A stretch of DNA of 64,000 nt from contig OY756957.1 in assembly GCA_963580455.1 (NCBI GenBank), positions 9,925,001 to 9,989,000 of the forward strand, read 5' to 3'. The position numbers and the translations under genes were made by a program. Within the stretch, counting starts at the first letter, position 1, and each line of letters opens with the position of its first letter. Under the pieces are notes generated by a model. That model ran no database searches. It was not told the origin of the DNA and saw only the letters and a program-made list of their open reading frames with translations. The DNA comes from Euonymus europaeus. Its lineage: Eukaryota > Streptophyta > Magnoliopsida > Celastrales > Celastraceae. Positions 24,981-36,982 of the stretch are shown piece by piece.

Positions 24981-27190
24981 AATATTAATCTCTATGAGAA
25001 GTTACAACATTTAATCTTCAGCCATTGTAACCTTTGAGACAACTTTTTCCTTTCCCCTGGGTTGAGGCCCTTCCCTTACCACATTGGGTTGGGTTGATCA
25101 TCTGTTTGCTCTCTAGCAAGCTACTATAGGCATTTTTCAATTCTTACGCCACCTGTCATATTAACTAGGCATGAGCCATTTTATCATCCACAAAAACCCC
25201 AAGTCTTTACTCTGTCTTTTTCTTTCTTTCTTAGAAAATAAGAGATGAAGGCTCAAAGTCATCGCTTGTCATGGGTTATTTCCGTCTTATATTTCTTGTC
25301 TTATTGGTCAAAATGGTGTCTCTCTCTATTTCTTTCTTTTCATCTTTTTTTGAAAAAACTCTTCACGTTTGATCAAGATTGGGATTGCTTGTTGGATATG
25401 CAACCAGGAATTGTTCCCTAATCGGGCTTGACTAGGTGCGGCGCGTTTGACCAGGGGTTCCTCCCTGATCGATCCCCTATGCGTGCAACCTTTTTTTTGT
25501 TTTTTTTAAGCAAGGTTTTGTCTGATCCGAGTACTAAATTTGACTTGGCTGTGCCTAGTCAGACTATCACGTCCGACCAAGGCTGGTCGGACATGATGAC
25601 CGTCGAACCAAGGATATTTAAAGCCTTGGCCAAATGGTGGAAAGATTCCACCCTTTTTTTAAAAAAAAATTCAATTTTTTTTCTTCAACATAAATAAAAT
25701 TATATAAATAAAATTAATATTTATATATTAATGTAACCTAATTTTGGATGAGTACCTAACTTTGTATTCATGTGGGGTTCGACTTCGGGTTAGATTGAAG
25801 TTTTTTTTATGGCAAATCCATGTGAGTGAGGTTAGACTTTAGGCTTGGGATGATGCTTTTGGCATATCCATGCATGCGAAGTTAGATTCAGCTTGGGGGC
25901 GTATTCTTGCTAGCGAGTTTAGACCTCAACCACTACCTTCTTCGGCATAACCATGAGAGGTTTGACCTCAATCCTTGGGCAATGTCTTCATAGGCATGTC
26001 AATGAGAGGTTAGACCTCAGGGGTGATGTCTTCTTAGGCATACCCACACGAGATTAGACCTCAGTTCCTTGAGGTGATGTCTTCTTAAACATATCAATGA
26101 TAGGTTAGATATCAACTTGAGATGATGGCAAGGTGATGCCTTCTTAGTCATACCCATGCGAGTTTATACCTTAGCCCCCTGGGGTCATACCTCATTAGGC
26201 ATAGCGAGATTAGACCTGTTACGATATATTATTGCCCCATAAGTGATGCATTCTTAGGCATATCAATGCGAGGTTAGACCTTGGCTTGAGATGATGAGAA
26301 GGTGATGCCTTCTTGGACATACCCATTCGAGATTAGACCTCCACCCTATTAGTAATGCCTTCTTAGGCATATCAATGTCAGGTTAGACCTCGACTTGAGA
26401 TGATGGCAAGGTGAAGCCTTCTTAGGCATACCCATGTGAGATTAGACTTCAGTCCCCTGAGGTGATGCTTTATCTAGCTTCTTCTCAATTCATCAACCAT
26501 TGAATTTCAACAATTAAAATATACATAATATTTTATTGAGAGGGGAAAATCACTGACCTACCGTAGACATTCTTCAATTCTTACGTACGCCACCTGTCAT
26601 GTTGACTATGCATGACTCATTTTATTATCCACATTTTTCAAGACCTATTAATTTTTAGATAATCATCCGCATGTCGTGTGTATATATCGAGGAAAAATCG
26701 ATATAGTCGTAGGATATTCGTTCCATTTAAAAACTGAAAAACTAATGCTATAAAGTTAAAAATCACTTTGGTTGAGGGTTTGAAAATCAAATGCGTAACT
26801 AATTGCGGCAGAGGATCAATTAGACTTGACCAAGTATAGTGGTGATTGTTGACATGAATAATCTCAAGAGGCAACAGATTAAAAAATTTCTTACCTATAT
26901 TTCACATTACACCTCTATAATTAGTCGTCGTACATTTTTTTCAACACTAAGTCGTTAATTTATTCAGCATCATGTGAAAAAACCAAAAAGTGTCTTAAAC
27001 AAGGATGCCTTGAAATGCAAGTGATCCTGCCCACTATGCATGTAAAATCGTCCCTTCTAATAAGAAGTAAGTTTGAATCCCCATCCTAATTCCCCTAAAT
27101 AAAATAAAATGGATGTCTTATTAAAATAAAGAATTCTCAAAACCTTAAAACACCGATTAGGCCCCAATATATTCTATGCATATATGTTTA
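24981..27190. other. Non-coding region with 'ttagacctc' minisatellite and flanking direct repeat
   Basis: No coding sequence supported. A diverged direct repeat (about 25128-25193 and 26563-26633; TTCAATTCTTAC, GCCACCTGTCAT, CATTTTAT...ATCCAC) brackets about 1.4 kb. That interval contains GACCAAGG / CTAGTCAGAC-rich sequence (25400-25620) and the minisatellite listed separately. It could be a decayed transposable element. Confidence 0.5.
25780..26470 (+). repeat. Degenerate minisatellite, units of about 55-65 bp
   Basis: Roughly a dozen diverged units built around GAGGTTAGACCTC, TGAGGTGATG, CCTTCTTAGGCATACCCATG. Unit order is imperfect and several half-units occur. No ORF runs through it. Confidence 0.75.
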
Positions 27191-27206
27191 TATGACTCCC
27201 TCTGTC

Positions 27207-27207
<1 letters not shown>

Positions 27208-27259
<52 letters not shown>

Positions 27260-27296
27260 GACATGCTGATGTAACATATACATATATATATATATA
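27208..27296. repeat. AT/TA microsatellite
   Basis: Uninterrupted (AT)n for about 48 bp from 27208, then a short interruption and a second AT run to about 27296. Confidence 0.95.
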
Positions 27297-29140
27297 TTTG
27301 TATCTGAAAGAAGAAAACTAACAAATTCTACATGCCATCATCTTTTGCTAAAATTACGATATATGTGTCAATATTGTCAACATGTGATAAGGAGATCTTC
27401 ACATGGGGATTGAATATATAAGTGGAGATGGATTAGGATTGTTCAATTTGTTTGACAGAAAATTAATTTTTAAAAAATATTTTTCTCATTTTATGGATCG
27501 TGTTTGAGTTCGGAAAATAAAAATAATCAACTAGAAATGTTATTCAACCAACTCGAATTTAAGACTTTATAAATGGAAAATGACTTTCTCAATTTTAGGA
27601 CGTTGTTTTTTCGAAAGCTATGAGGTATGCAGAATGGAAGAAGCTAAATACACCCACTATTTCCACTCTATACACCCTTCTACCCCACCTTTTTAATTCA
27701 GTATTCATCATTTTCATCAATAATTTTTTTTAATCATATCTATAAATATTCTCTACAAACTATCATATTCTCTGATATAAATACTATTGATTTGATGAAT
27801 TTTCATAAACACCCGCATGTGTGTTCGAGTAGCATGTGTGTCGAGGAGGGGTGAATTCAGCACTCAAGTAGGTATTATGCCTATTGAGGACACCCAATGA
27901 GAATTTGCTGAGAAATCTCACGCCTCCATGCCTCGGACCCTTGACTTCTTAGAGGTGGAGTTGAGACACTACCATTAAGCAGGAAGCAAACACTCATTGA
28001 AGAAACTCTACATTATCCCTTTCATTTATTTAAATGTTTTGAATTCGATTTTTAATTTGTGCAATATTTTGTGATCGCACATTTGACACTTTGACTTAAC
28101 TTATCTAATCGTCAAGTGAAAAACATCTTTACACACATACCAAACGGTCCAAATTTAAATTCATGTCGAATACTCAAATAACAAACTTGTATGTTTCTAT
28201 TTTGTAAGCAAAAAATAGTGTGTATGTATACATGCACGGTCAGGCAATTGAGATGTGATTGAAATTGGAAGTAAGGCATGGAGATTCAGATAAAGGAAGA
28301 TAATATTTTCTTCAGCCGATTTCTTCTCCGTTTTACATGCCACTCGTCATGCCTCACCCCACGCGCGGTTCCATCCCTCGTTTGATTTACTCCATTTTGC
28401 CCCTCCAACTTCCAGCATATTGCGCTACAACCCTCAAATTTTCTTTATTTATTTTACATTTTAATTCAGTTTTTGTTTTTATCCCTTCTCTGCTTGTCCT
28501 CCTCCTTAATTATTAGTAAAAATTAAAAAATAAAAAACCCATGACTGCTTGTCCTGTATAAAAGGCACAGTTTTTGTCCCTGTTCAAAGAACAACACGGA
28601 CGAGACTGCTATAAACAGTTCCAAGCCTAACTTAGCTCCCAAGGCATATAGCGCAGTGATAATCATTTTAAGAAAAGTAGTTAATTTATTTGGAAGTCTT
28701 AAATTTGGCATTGTTTCTACGCTGCATAACCTGTAATTAACACTCTATTTACATACTGAGGACTTATACATTTAGACGGGTCTTTGGATCCCGCCCCAAC
28801 CCAAGTTTCGAGCCTAACTTATTTTTGGTTGTTTTATTCTCATTGTCGGAATGATAATTAATTAAATGATTAATTTAAGACTCACCCCTCATTTTTCAGG
28901 CAATATAGACACACCTACTTCAAGACACTTTTTTATACCATCCAAAATCATGGGGGATAGATTAATTTGTGGACCTCTTTAATACTAATAATAATATTTA
29001 ATTAAATTTAGCATAATTTACGTGCATTTGACTGTTTACACATGGAAAAAATCGATGAAATTAAGGAATATGGTTGGACTATTTATACATGGAAAAACGT
29101 GGTCTAGCTTTGAAATTTTAATATCAACACTACTGAATTT
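27297..29140. other. Intergenic region upstream of the polygalacturonase gene
   Basis: Nothing coding recognised. Mixed AT-rich sequence; the last few hundred bases are presumably the distal promoter of the plus-strand gene at 29256. I could not assign specific regulatory sites other than the TATA box. Confidence 0.5.
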
Positions 29141-29143
29141 GTA

Positions 29144-29153
29144 TCTATAAATA
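29144..29153 (+). promoter_or_regulatory. TATA box of the polygalacturonase gene
   Basis: TCTATAAATA, about 103 bp before the ATG at 29256 and followed by a plausible short leader (CTTAATTAGCTTCTCTC). It is the best TATA match in the interval and correctly placed. Confidence 0.75.
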
Positions 29154-29255
29154 CCTCCCAAGACCCTCCACCTTTCCACAAACTTAATTAGCTTCTCTCA
29201 TAATTAATTCTCTTATTCCTTAGTCTTTCACACGTACAAATATACTATATTATAT

Positions 29256-30704
29256 ATGGCAGCATATACTTATTCCGTTGTATCATTTGTGCTTTTCTTC
29301 ACATGTTCTCACTTAGGAGCATTTGCAGCAGAATACAACTTGGTCACTTTTGGAGCAAGACCAGATGGCACCACTGCAACCAACGCCTTGATGGATGCAT
29401 GGGCTCAGGCCTGTGGTTCCACAGCCCCAGCCACCATTTATGTCCCCAAAGGAAGCTTCTTGCTTGGCAATGTGGATTTGAAGGGTCCTTGCAAGAATAC
29501 TGCCATTGTTGTCCAAATTGATGGTACACTTGTGGCTCCTTCTGATTTGAATTCCGACACCTGGGTCGTCTTCAGGGATGTCAGTGGTGTCACCATCTCC
29601 GGTGGGACACTCGACGGCCAAGGCACATCCTTGTGGGATTGCAAGGCTTCCGGGAAGAACTGCCCCCAAGGCGCTACGGTATGCTTTCTTACAGTTTGTG
29701 GATTTTTTTTATTTTTTTTTATTTTTATAAAAGAGTACGACACTTCTATTTATTAATGGTCCTCATTTGAGGTAGAGGAAAACTGAGGTTATAAAATCAT
29801 TGTGGATTTCTTTATTAGTTGTATAGTAAAATTTTGGGGTATATATATATGATTGGACAACTATGTGTTGCAGTCATTGAAGTTCACAAATTCAGACAAC
29901 ATAGTGATTGGAGGATTAACATCCTTAAATAGCAAAATGTTCCACATTGTCATCGATGGCTGCCACAATGTAAAATTGCAAGGAGTAAAGGTGTCTGCCT
30001 CAGAAAATAGCCCCAACACTGATGGCATTCACGTTCAGGGTTCCACTGGAGTCACAATCTCAAATGCTAGGATTGCAACTGGTGACGATTGTGTCTCCAT
30101 TGGCCCTGGCACCACCAACCTTTGGATTGAAAACGTTGCTTGCGGCCCTGGTCATGGCATCAGGTAATATTTAACGACCATCTAAATAATAAATAGTAAC
30201 TATTGATCATAAATTCATAAGGTAAGCTAACACAAATGTTAACGTTGATATAGTATTGGGAGTTTGGGGAAGGAGCTTCAGGAGGCAGGAGTAGAGAATG
30301 TGACAGTAACAGGTGCTCAATTTAGTGGAACAGAGAATGGAGTGAGAATCAAGGCTTGGGGAAGACCAAGTAATGGTTTTGCTAAGAACATTTTGTTCCA
30401 ACATTGCACAATGACCAGTGTCCAAAACCCAATTATCATCGATCAAAATTACTGTCCCAACGACAAAGGTTGTCCCGGACAGGCTTCTGGAGTTAAGATA
30501 AGCGATGTGGTTTACCAAGACATCCATGGATCGTCGGCGACAGAGGTTGCAGTGAAGTTGGATTGTAGCAACAAGTACCCCTGTAATGGTATCACAATGG
30601 AGGATGTGAAGCTTACTTACATGAACCAACCGGCTCGAGCCTCCTGTGTTAATGCTGGTGGAACTGTTTCTGGTCTTGGTCAGCTTGCTTGTAGGGGAGA
30701 TTAA
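29256..30704 (+). CDS. Exo-polygalacturonase (GH28), three exons
   Basis: Hydrolyses alpha-1,4-galacturonic linkages of pectin, normally in the cell wall after secretion. Exons 29256-29678, 29874-30163 and 30254-30704 (introns 195 and 90 bp, GT-AG, phases 0 and 2) give 387 residues. Seen: a signal peptide (about residues 1-24, cleaved near GAFA-AEYN), then mature start [12 protein letters not shown], and the four GH28 motifs: NTDGIH (D191), GDDC (D212, D213), GHGI followed by SIGSLG (H235), and RIKAWG (R269, K271); C-terminal cysteines at CKNT..., CPGQ, YPCNG, ASCVN and LACRGD. Length and DGT/NSPNTDG pattern match plant exo-polygalacturonases, many of which are pollen-expressed; tissue here is inference. 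ORF has no lesion. Start is the first ATG after the TATA box. Confidence 0.95.
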
Positions 30705-31352
30705 TTAATAATATCCTATATATACACTACCAAAAATCAGTACTGATTGACAATTGGTGTTTGCTATTAGAAAATATAGGTGTGCTAGTGCTATCAGGGC
30801 CAGACCTTATTGCTTGAGCCTGTGGCGTTATGGGCCTCGTTATGGGCTTTCATTGTAGCCTGGCCTTGCAACTTTATAGTTAATTGATGAATAACTTTCC
30901 CTTTATTATATTGGATTTTCTTCCATAAATTATAGTCTTTTGCATATTAACGTTCTTGAATTTTTCAAGATTTCCTCACCGTAGTGTTCATGAAATGTAC
31001 CAAAAGGTAAAAACACCAAAAGAACTAACATGTGATTTCTTCTAAAAATTCACCAAAATCAAACCATAAGATAACTGAAGGAGTAATTCCAACACTTTCA
31101 TGCACACCGAATAGGGGGCCTTGTAGTGAAAACTGGAGGCAGTTTAGGAGATAACACTAGACTAATCATACTTTGTCATAACTTATTCTATCATTCATTT
31201 AGGTGAATAATCTTTCAGATTCAGAATATATATAAGAATGTGATCATTTTTGTTATCCTTTGAAGAAATTGAGAGACAAGAATAACAAGTGTGAGATGTT
31301 GAAGAATGAAGTGAGAGAGGTTAGATCCAATTTACTTGATGTATTTGGGCCT
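30705..31352. other. 3' flank of the polygalacturonase gene
   Basis: 3' UTR and intergenic sequence. No coding sequence; no obvious strong polyadenylation signal singled out. Confidence 0.5.
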
Positions 31353-31353
31353 A

Positions 31354-31728
31354 TTAGTGTATATAAAACAATACATTCTTCAGAACAAGAGAAGCATGCA
31401 GCTGTATATCACCACTAAAATGAACATCAATCTTCTGAAGATTAGGAAGTGTAACCGTGGAACCATGAAGAGGTTTCATGGTCTTGAAAAATTTGGAATT
31501 GGAACACACATGCCGAGTAGCACCAGAATCTATAATCCAAGAAGAAGAGACAAAATTAACATCCACGGATAGGGACAAACAAGTACCTGTGACAACTGAA
31601 GATTCACCATTCTCAATTGATGAAGTAGTAGATGCACTAGAGACAGCACGAGACGATAACATGTGAATCAATTGTTGATACTGTGATGAATTCAAAGATT
31701 GTAGAAAACTTCCACAATTCAAGTACAA
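31354..31728 (-). pseudogene. Copia aspartic protease fragment
   Basis: Minus-strand reading with SSWIIDSGATRHVCSNSKFF, the copia protease active-site region, and ...VLKNVLFYI at its end, where relatives run on into the pre-integrase region. Here the frame instead runs into the inverted LTR edge. Confidence 0.85.
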
Positions 31729-32347
31729 TCTCTTATCTGTGAGTGCACTTCTTAATGACAGTCCACTTATTGTGAGTTTCTCTTCTCAATCCTGTTTCAT
31801 TCAGGATCAGTGCCACAGGATGATTGGCAGGGCTGATTACATGGATGGTCTTTACATTCATCATTCCAGTACTTCTTCTACAGATTCAATCAATCTTGTT
31901 CCTGACGCTAAAGTGAATAATATCTCTGCCAGTCTTTGGCATGACAGGCTTGGACATCTCGCATTTTCACGTCTCAATGTTTTGAGATCTCAACTGCAGT
32001 TTGATTCAGCAACTTTGCCTAATAAAGATGTACCATGTTATATCTGTCCTTTAGCTAAACAAAGACGATTGGCTTTTGTGTCCAATAATAATAGATCTTT
32101 AAAACCATTTGATTTCGTGCATTGTGACATTTGGGGACCATTTCATACAGCTTCCTATACTGGTTTTCGATACTTTCTTACCTTGGTTGATGATCACAGT
32201 CGATTTACATGGGTCTATTTGCTCCATCATAAGTCTGATGCTTCTCTCGTCATTCCCAGATTTTTTAATATGATCTCTACTCAATTTAATGCAGTAGTCA
32301 AAGTGTTCAGGTCTGATAATGCTCCTGAACTAGCATTTACTAGCTGA
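31718..32347 (+). pseudogene. Copia GAG-pre-integrase and integrase N-part, inverted
   Basis: Plus-strand reading YNLLSVSALLNDSPLIVSF, then SLWHDRLGHLAFSRL (pre-integrase His motif), CYICPLAKQRRL (Cys pair), DFVHCDIWGPF and FLTLVDDHSRFTWVYLL (first catalytic Asp region), ending at FRSDNAPELAF (second catalytic Asp region, truncated). Its N-terminal edge would follow directly after the protease fragment's C-terminus in an intact element, yet here the two sit head to head. Confidence 0.88.
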
Positions 32348-32584
32348 AATTTCCTTAGAAACAGAATTCAAGATCCAAGATATAACCACATCATTATTCC
32401 TGGACCAGAGCTTCATCAGAGATGAATCAGCAGATGATGGTTTTTGAATCGAACCATCGATGAATCCAAGCTTGTTCTTAACAGACAAGGAAATGAGCAT
32501 AGAGCGACTCCAGGATGCATAATTCTCTCCTGTGAGTGTTTGAGAAACAAGAATCAAACCTGGATTGTTATTAGAATGATGCAA
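32340..32584 (-). pseudogene. Copia gag N-terminal fragment
   Basis: HHSNNNPGLILVSQTLTG then ENYASWSRSMLISLSVKN, KLGFIDGSIQKP, LWSRNNDVVISWILNSV and SKEI: the copia gag N-terminus. Truncated where the inverted integrase segment begins. Confidence 0.88.
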
Positions 32585-32920
32585 ATAGAAAGGATCAGAC
32601 GGATCAATCGCTGATGAATCAAGAAGATTTTGTCTGGAGAGAGATGAAAGTATTGACGCAGTGCCTTTTATGACGAATTAGCAGCAAGAAAGCAGAAGAA
32701 AACAAGAGAAAAAGCAAGAAAATTACAGATGCTCCGATACCATATTAGATGTTCTAGAATTCTTTGTAATTCTCATTAAGAAAGTTCACCAAGATAATAC
32801 ATCTATAAATAGCAAAACGTGGGAGCATGTATCACCACTTGCTTAACTAACTATTACACCAAAACACTAGACAGATGACACGTGTATAGACTAAACAAAC
32901 TAACTATTGTTTTATATACA

Positions 32921-33844
32921 CTAATGAGGCTTAATGTTTGTATGACTTTGTCTTTCAAAATGCGTCTTAAGTGTTCAAGGTTGAACTCACGTTTATAAAT
33001 CACATCATTAGCTCACACAAAATCAATATGCGACTTTTTATAAATCTTAACAATTTCCTTTATAACTTGGGGATCGAGGTATAACACAAAAAACTTCTCA
33101 GGACATCATTTAGTAATACAATAGGCAAACACGTTTCATAAATGTATAAAATTCAAGGAGTCACGACATCTTCTTATATCTAATGGCAAACTATATAGTC
33201 TTGTGATTAAGGCCTTTCACATGTTCATTAGTTTTTTAATACAAAAGTTTATTGTCATTTGTCCTGAGACGGATAAGCTTGATTAGGAATCCCCATAATG
33301 CAACCACTACATTTTCTGTACGTTGATCATATTCTAATTCTTCCATAGACTATACTTACAAAAGGGTATTTGAAGTTGTTGTTCTTTCCTTGTATAGACT
33401 AATGACATTCGGGTTGGAATAGCAAAACGAATGAATAACATGGGAAAGGTCGTAGTTAGGAGTGTGGTAGTGTATTACCTCTATACAGAAGAGATTAATA
33501 AACCTATGAACTCGAAAAGTTTTGAGTTCAATCCCACTAAGAGCAATATCATTGTGGTCATGCAGTGAGTTTTGACACACCTTATCCTATTATCAGTTAA
33601 AAAAACTTATGTGTGTTCCTGATAGCCCGAGTTTAGACCCAAATCGAATATTCAAATGACATATTTCTATGGTGGGATTTTCGATTATTAAAAAAAATAA
33701 ACATTGTGAACCACCGAATATTGGACACATGATAAACAAGACATATAATAGGTCATCTTCACACATGATGTTGATTCACGAGGAGTGGCTCCTTGCACTC
33801 TTTTAAGTTGATTAGGATTTGATATCTCCATTCACCATTGAAAG
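32921..33844. other. Intergenic, nothing recognised
   Basis: AT-rich; no coding domain, repeat array or element terminus recognised. Confidence 0.5.
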
Positions 33845-34387
33845 TGTGGAGCAGTTGATATGCATCGTATGTTAGTACAATTCTGTGAAGCAGAATACTA
33901 CACTTTAAATGTTTGTACGATTCTAGAAGATTGGCAACCTTTGAACAAAAGAGTTTATCCAGAAGCAGTTATCCGATGGTTAAACAGTTATCTGGCGGTT
34001 AAGCAGTTAAACAGCTATCTGATGGTTGAGCAGTTACCAAATGGTTGAGCAGTTACCCAACGGTTGAGCAATTAGCAAGCAGTTGAGTGGTTATCCGGCG
34101 GTTGAGCAGTTACTTGACGGTTGAGAAGTTATCCGGCAGTTGAGCAGTTACTCGACGGTTGAGCAGTTATTCGGTAGTTGAGAAGTTACCAAAAATGGTT
34201 AACTCTGCAAGGCCTATAAATATAGATCAATCTCACACATTTGTACAGGCATTCACTACGGAATAAAAGATCAGACTCCGTGGACGTAGGCAAGTTTCCG
34301 AACCACGTATATTCTTGTGTTATTTTGTTAAGCACTTTTTTATTTCTTTAAGCACTTCATTCCATCGGTGCAAATTTTGGATCGACA
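33845..34387 (+). repeat. 5' LTR of the TR-GAG-like element
   Basis: Contains about eleven 19-21-bp units GGTTGAGCAGTTAYYCGGC (33975-34190), then CCTATAAATATAGATC as a TATA box (about 34210), the transcript leader and GACA end. The same arrangement occurs in the 3' LTR. Confidence 0.85.
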
Positions 34388-34549
34388 ATTGGCGTCGTCT
34401 GTGGAAAACGAAGAGTTTCAATTCAAAGTCATGTCACAAATACCGGAAGAGGTATGGCGATAATGTTCTCTACACTCAAAAGGAGATAGGAATCAACATG
34501 GACACGATGAAGTAGAAGAACAAATTCTGAACAAAACGAAATTGGAGGT

Positions 34550-35590
34550 CGAGGAGGACTTACAAGAGAGGCAAGAGTAGGCCTGAGCCCTGAGGGAGAG
34601 TCTTCAGATCATGAGGAGGAAAGGAAAGCGTCTGACAAGTGAAATCCAGAGCGTAGTCCCGGATGTTAAGAATAGATACCCGAAACGTGTTCGAGAGAAA
34701 GAAAGTGATAGCACTAGGAGGTCACACAGGGGAAGAGGACTAGCCACTGAAAGGAGAAGGCGTACACCATCCCCAAGGGGAGAGAGAAATAGATCCCCAC
34801 TGTCAATAAGAAGTACTAGGCGTTGGAGCCCTTCCCCAAGGGTTAGAACAAAGAGAGAGACCAGGGAGGTCCTATGGCTCACTCAGAAGAAAGCAGAACA
34901 AAGCTTAGGAAATTGACTTCCACACCTTTCGTATGGGCTCTACGATTGGAAGACCCACAAAGCAAGTTCTCGCCCCCGACATTTATAATCTATGATGGAA
35001 AGACTGATCCAATAGCGCATATTTCGAGTTACACCCACAAGATGGCATTGTGGGCTGGACTCACGTGTAAGATATTTACATCGAGCCTCGAGACGACAAC
35101 CATGAAATGGTTACATCAACACCGGAGAATTTAGTTTCATCCTAAAAGGATCTTGTGTGTATTTTCGTTGCAAGATTCATAACAAATAGTAGAGATCCAA
35201 CAACCTTGGATATGTTTGTTTGCTTTACACCTAAGAAGTCAGAATCACTCCGGGAATATGCAACAAGGTATTCGGATACTTACACAGATATCAAGGACTG
35301 CAATGAAAAAACTACAATGGCTACCTTCCGATTGGGGCTTGCACGGGATCATAAATTGCGAGAGAGCTTGACTATGGCATCACCAAGGAATATGGTTGCA
35401 TGGAAAGAAAGGATAAAATAGTATGTCATGCTTGAGGAAGATGTAGAGAAGGTGCAAGTAGCACCTGGGGGTATTTGCATGGACCTCTATGAAATGTCAG
35501 GAGTGGACCCAAAACTAGCCACCCATAAGCTGAATGTCAACGAAAGTTCCAAATCTGTCATCCAAAAGGAATGCGGGGATTAGGATGTAG
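34550..35590 (+). pseudogene. Tat-like gag, frameshifted
   Basis: Three consecutive pieces in three frames: a basic Arg/Ser-rich start (34611-34916; RRRRTPSPRGERNRSPLS), the gag core start (34874-35134; FSPPTFIIYDGKTDPIAHIS), and the gag core (35155-35421; ARFITNSRDP, LREYATRYSDTYTDIKDC, ATFRLGLARDHKLRESL). The two frame changes and the stops make it non-functional. No zinc knuckle or protease follows. Confidence 0.82.
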
Positions 35591-35919
35591 TACATTTAGC
35601 TACCTACCGATAAATGATATCACAATCATACGACAAGAGTGTCAAAGCAAAGAGCTTTTAGGTTGGGGCCTTTGTCCTTTGGAAAGTTTCCCTTACGTGT
35701 TTAGAACGCAATCTCCAATTTGAGGGAATTCTATCTGTAGTGCGTACTATAAAAATATGATGCCTATGGGTTACTTATTTTCAATAATGAAATAATTTTT
35801 TTTATTCATATGGCTATGTCAGTCCTTTTTTTGTATTGCCAAAGAGACTTCAATTTACTAATTAAAGATATTAGTAAAGGAAAAAAAGCTAATTGAGTCT
35901 TAGTTCTTAGCCGAAGAGC

Positions 35920-36760
35920 TAAATTCTACTACTAGTTAAAAAGACTAGTGAAAGAGACAAATCCTCCTACTAGTTAAAGAGACTAGTAAAAGATGCCCAA
36001 GAGGCTAAATTCTGTTACTAGTTAAAGAGACTAGTAAAAGATGTCGAAGAGGCTAAATTCTACTACTAGTTAAAGAGGCTAGTAAAAGAGACAATATAGG
36101 CTAATCCTCCCACTAGTTAAAGAGACTAGTAAAAGATGTCAAAGAGGCTAAATTCTACTACTAGTTAAAGAGACTAGCAAAAAAGAGACTAATCCTCCTA
36201 CTAGTTAAAGAGACTAGTAAAAGATGCCGAATAGGCTAAATTCTACTACTAGTTAAAGAGGCTAGAAAAGGATGCCGAATAGGCTAATCCTCATACTTGT
36301 TAAAGAAACTAGTAAAAGATGCCGAAGAGGCTAATTCTCTAACTAGTTAAAGAGACCAGTAAAAGATGCCGAATAGGCTAAATTGTACTACTAGTTAAAG
36401 AGGCTAGAAAATGATGCCAAATAGGGTAATCCTCCTACTAGTTACAGAAACTAGTAAAAGATGCCGAAGAGGCTAAATCCTACTAGTAGTTAAAGAGACT
36501 AGTAAAAGAAACTAATCCTCCTACTAGTTAAAGAGACTAGTAAAAGATGTCAAATAGGTTAAATTCTACTATGAGTTAAAGAGGCTAGAAAAGGATGCTA
36601 AATAGGCTAATCCTCCTAGTTAAAGAAACTAGTAAAAGATGCAGAATAGGCTAATGCTCTAACTAGCTAAAGAGACAAGTAAAAGATGCCGAAGAGGCTA
36701 AATCCTACTACTAGTTAAAGAGATTAGTAAAAGATACCAAAGAGGCTATCTCCTACAACT
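35920..36760 (+). repeat. Tandem array before the 3' LTR (about 18 units)
   Basis: Units of about 32-52 bp with the core ACTAGTTAAAGAGACTAGTA then AAAGATGCCGAAGAGGCT. Each core holds the inverted pair CTAGT...ACTAG around TAAAGAG, a potential small hairpin. It lies in the internal region between gag and the polypurine tract. Confidence 0.9.
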
Positions 36761-36982
36761 AATAATGAAAATAAATAAGACCCCTAGTGACTAAGGAGGT
36801 CTTCAATTGATCGAAATGTCATGACGGTCTCTTCAAGCATTGTTCTTAGATTCGAGTAAGGATGAGCAGACAAATGACGCTAGAAGAAGTCCTTTGATCA
36901 AGCAACATGTTCCGTAGAAATTCCAAAAGTCTTTTATATTTATCTCAAAAATTTTGGAATAAATAAAAAGACTGGGGGTATT

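Larger units (their letters stand above)
31353..32920. mobile_element. Internally inverted Ty1/copia element
   Basis: Gag and protease lie on the minus strand and the integrase part on the plus strand between them. The right end has a 171-bp LTR (32750-32920) followed, in element sense, by a primer-binding-type TGGTATCGGAGC (32742-32731; initiator-tRNA-Met type with one change). The left end (31353-31373) carries ATTAGTGTATATAAAACAAT, the inverted equivalent of the right LTR edge (32906-32925). RT and RNase H are absent. Clearly rearranged and non-autonomous. Confidence 0.75.

Noticed and set aside
26638..26874. Small minus-strand ORF (78 residues)
   Set aside because: No domain, no supporting splice or promoter context; expected by chance in this composition.
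27000..27080. Possible second SINE (B-box-like AAGTTTGAATCCCC at about 27068)
   Set aside because: No matching A-box at the right distance.
29313..29743. Antisense ORFs over polygalacturonase exon 1
   Set aside because: Shadow of the sense codons; the sense strand has signal peptide, introns and catalytic motifs.
30207..30629. 140-residue antisense ORF over polygalacturonase exon 3
   Set aside because: Shadow frame crossing the intron; no domain.
31353..32925. DNA transposon with 20-bp terminal inverted repeats
   Set aside because: The interior is copia gag, protease and integrase with an LTR and a primer site; the inverted ends are better explained by rearrangement of the LTR.
35920..36760. 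CRISPR-like repeat-spacer pattern
   Set aside because: Eukaryotic LTR-element array with diverged units and similar 'spacers'; no cas genes and wrong genome type.
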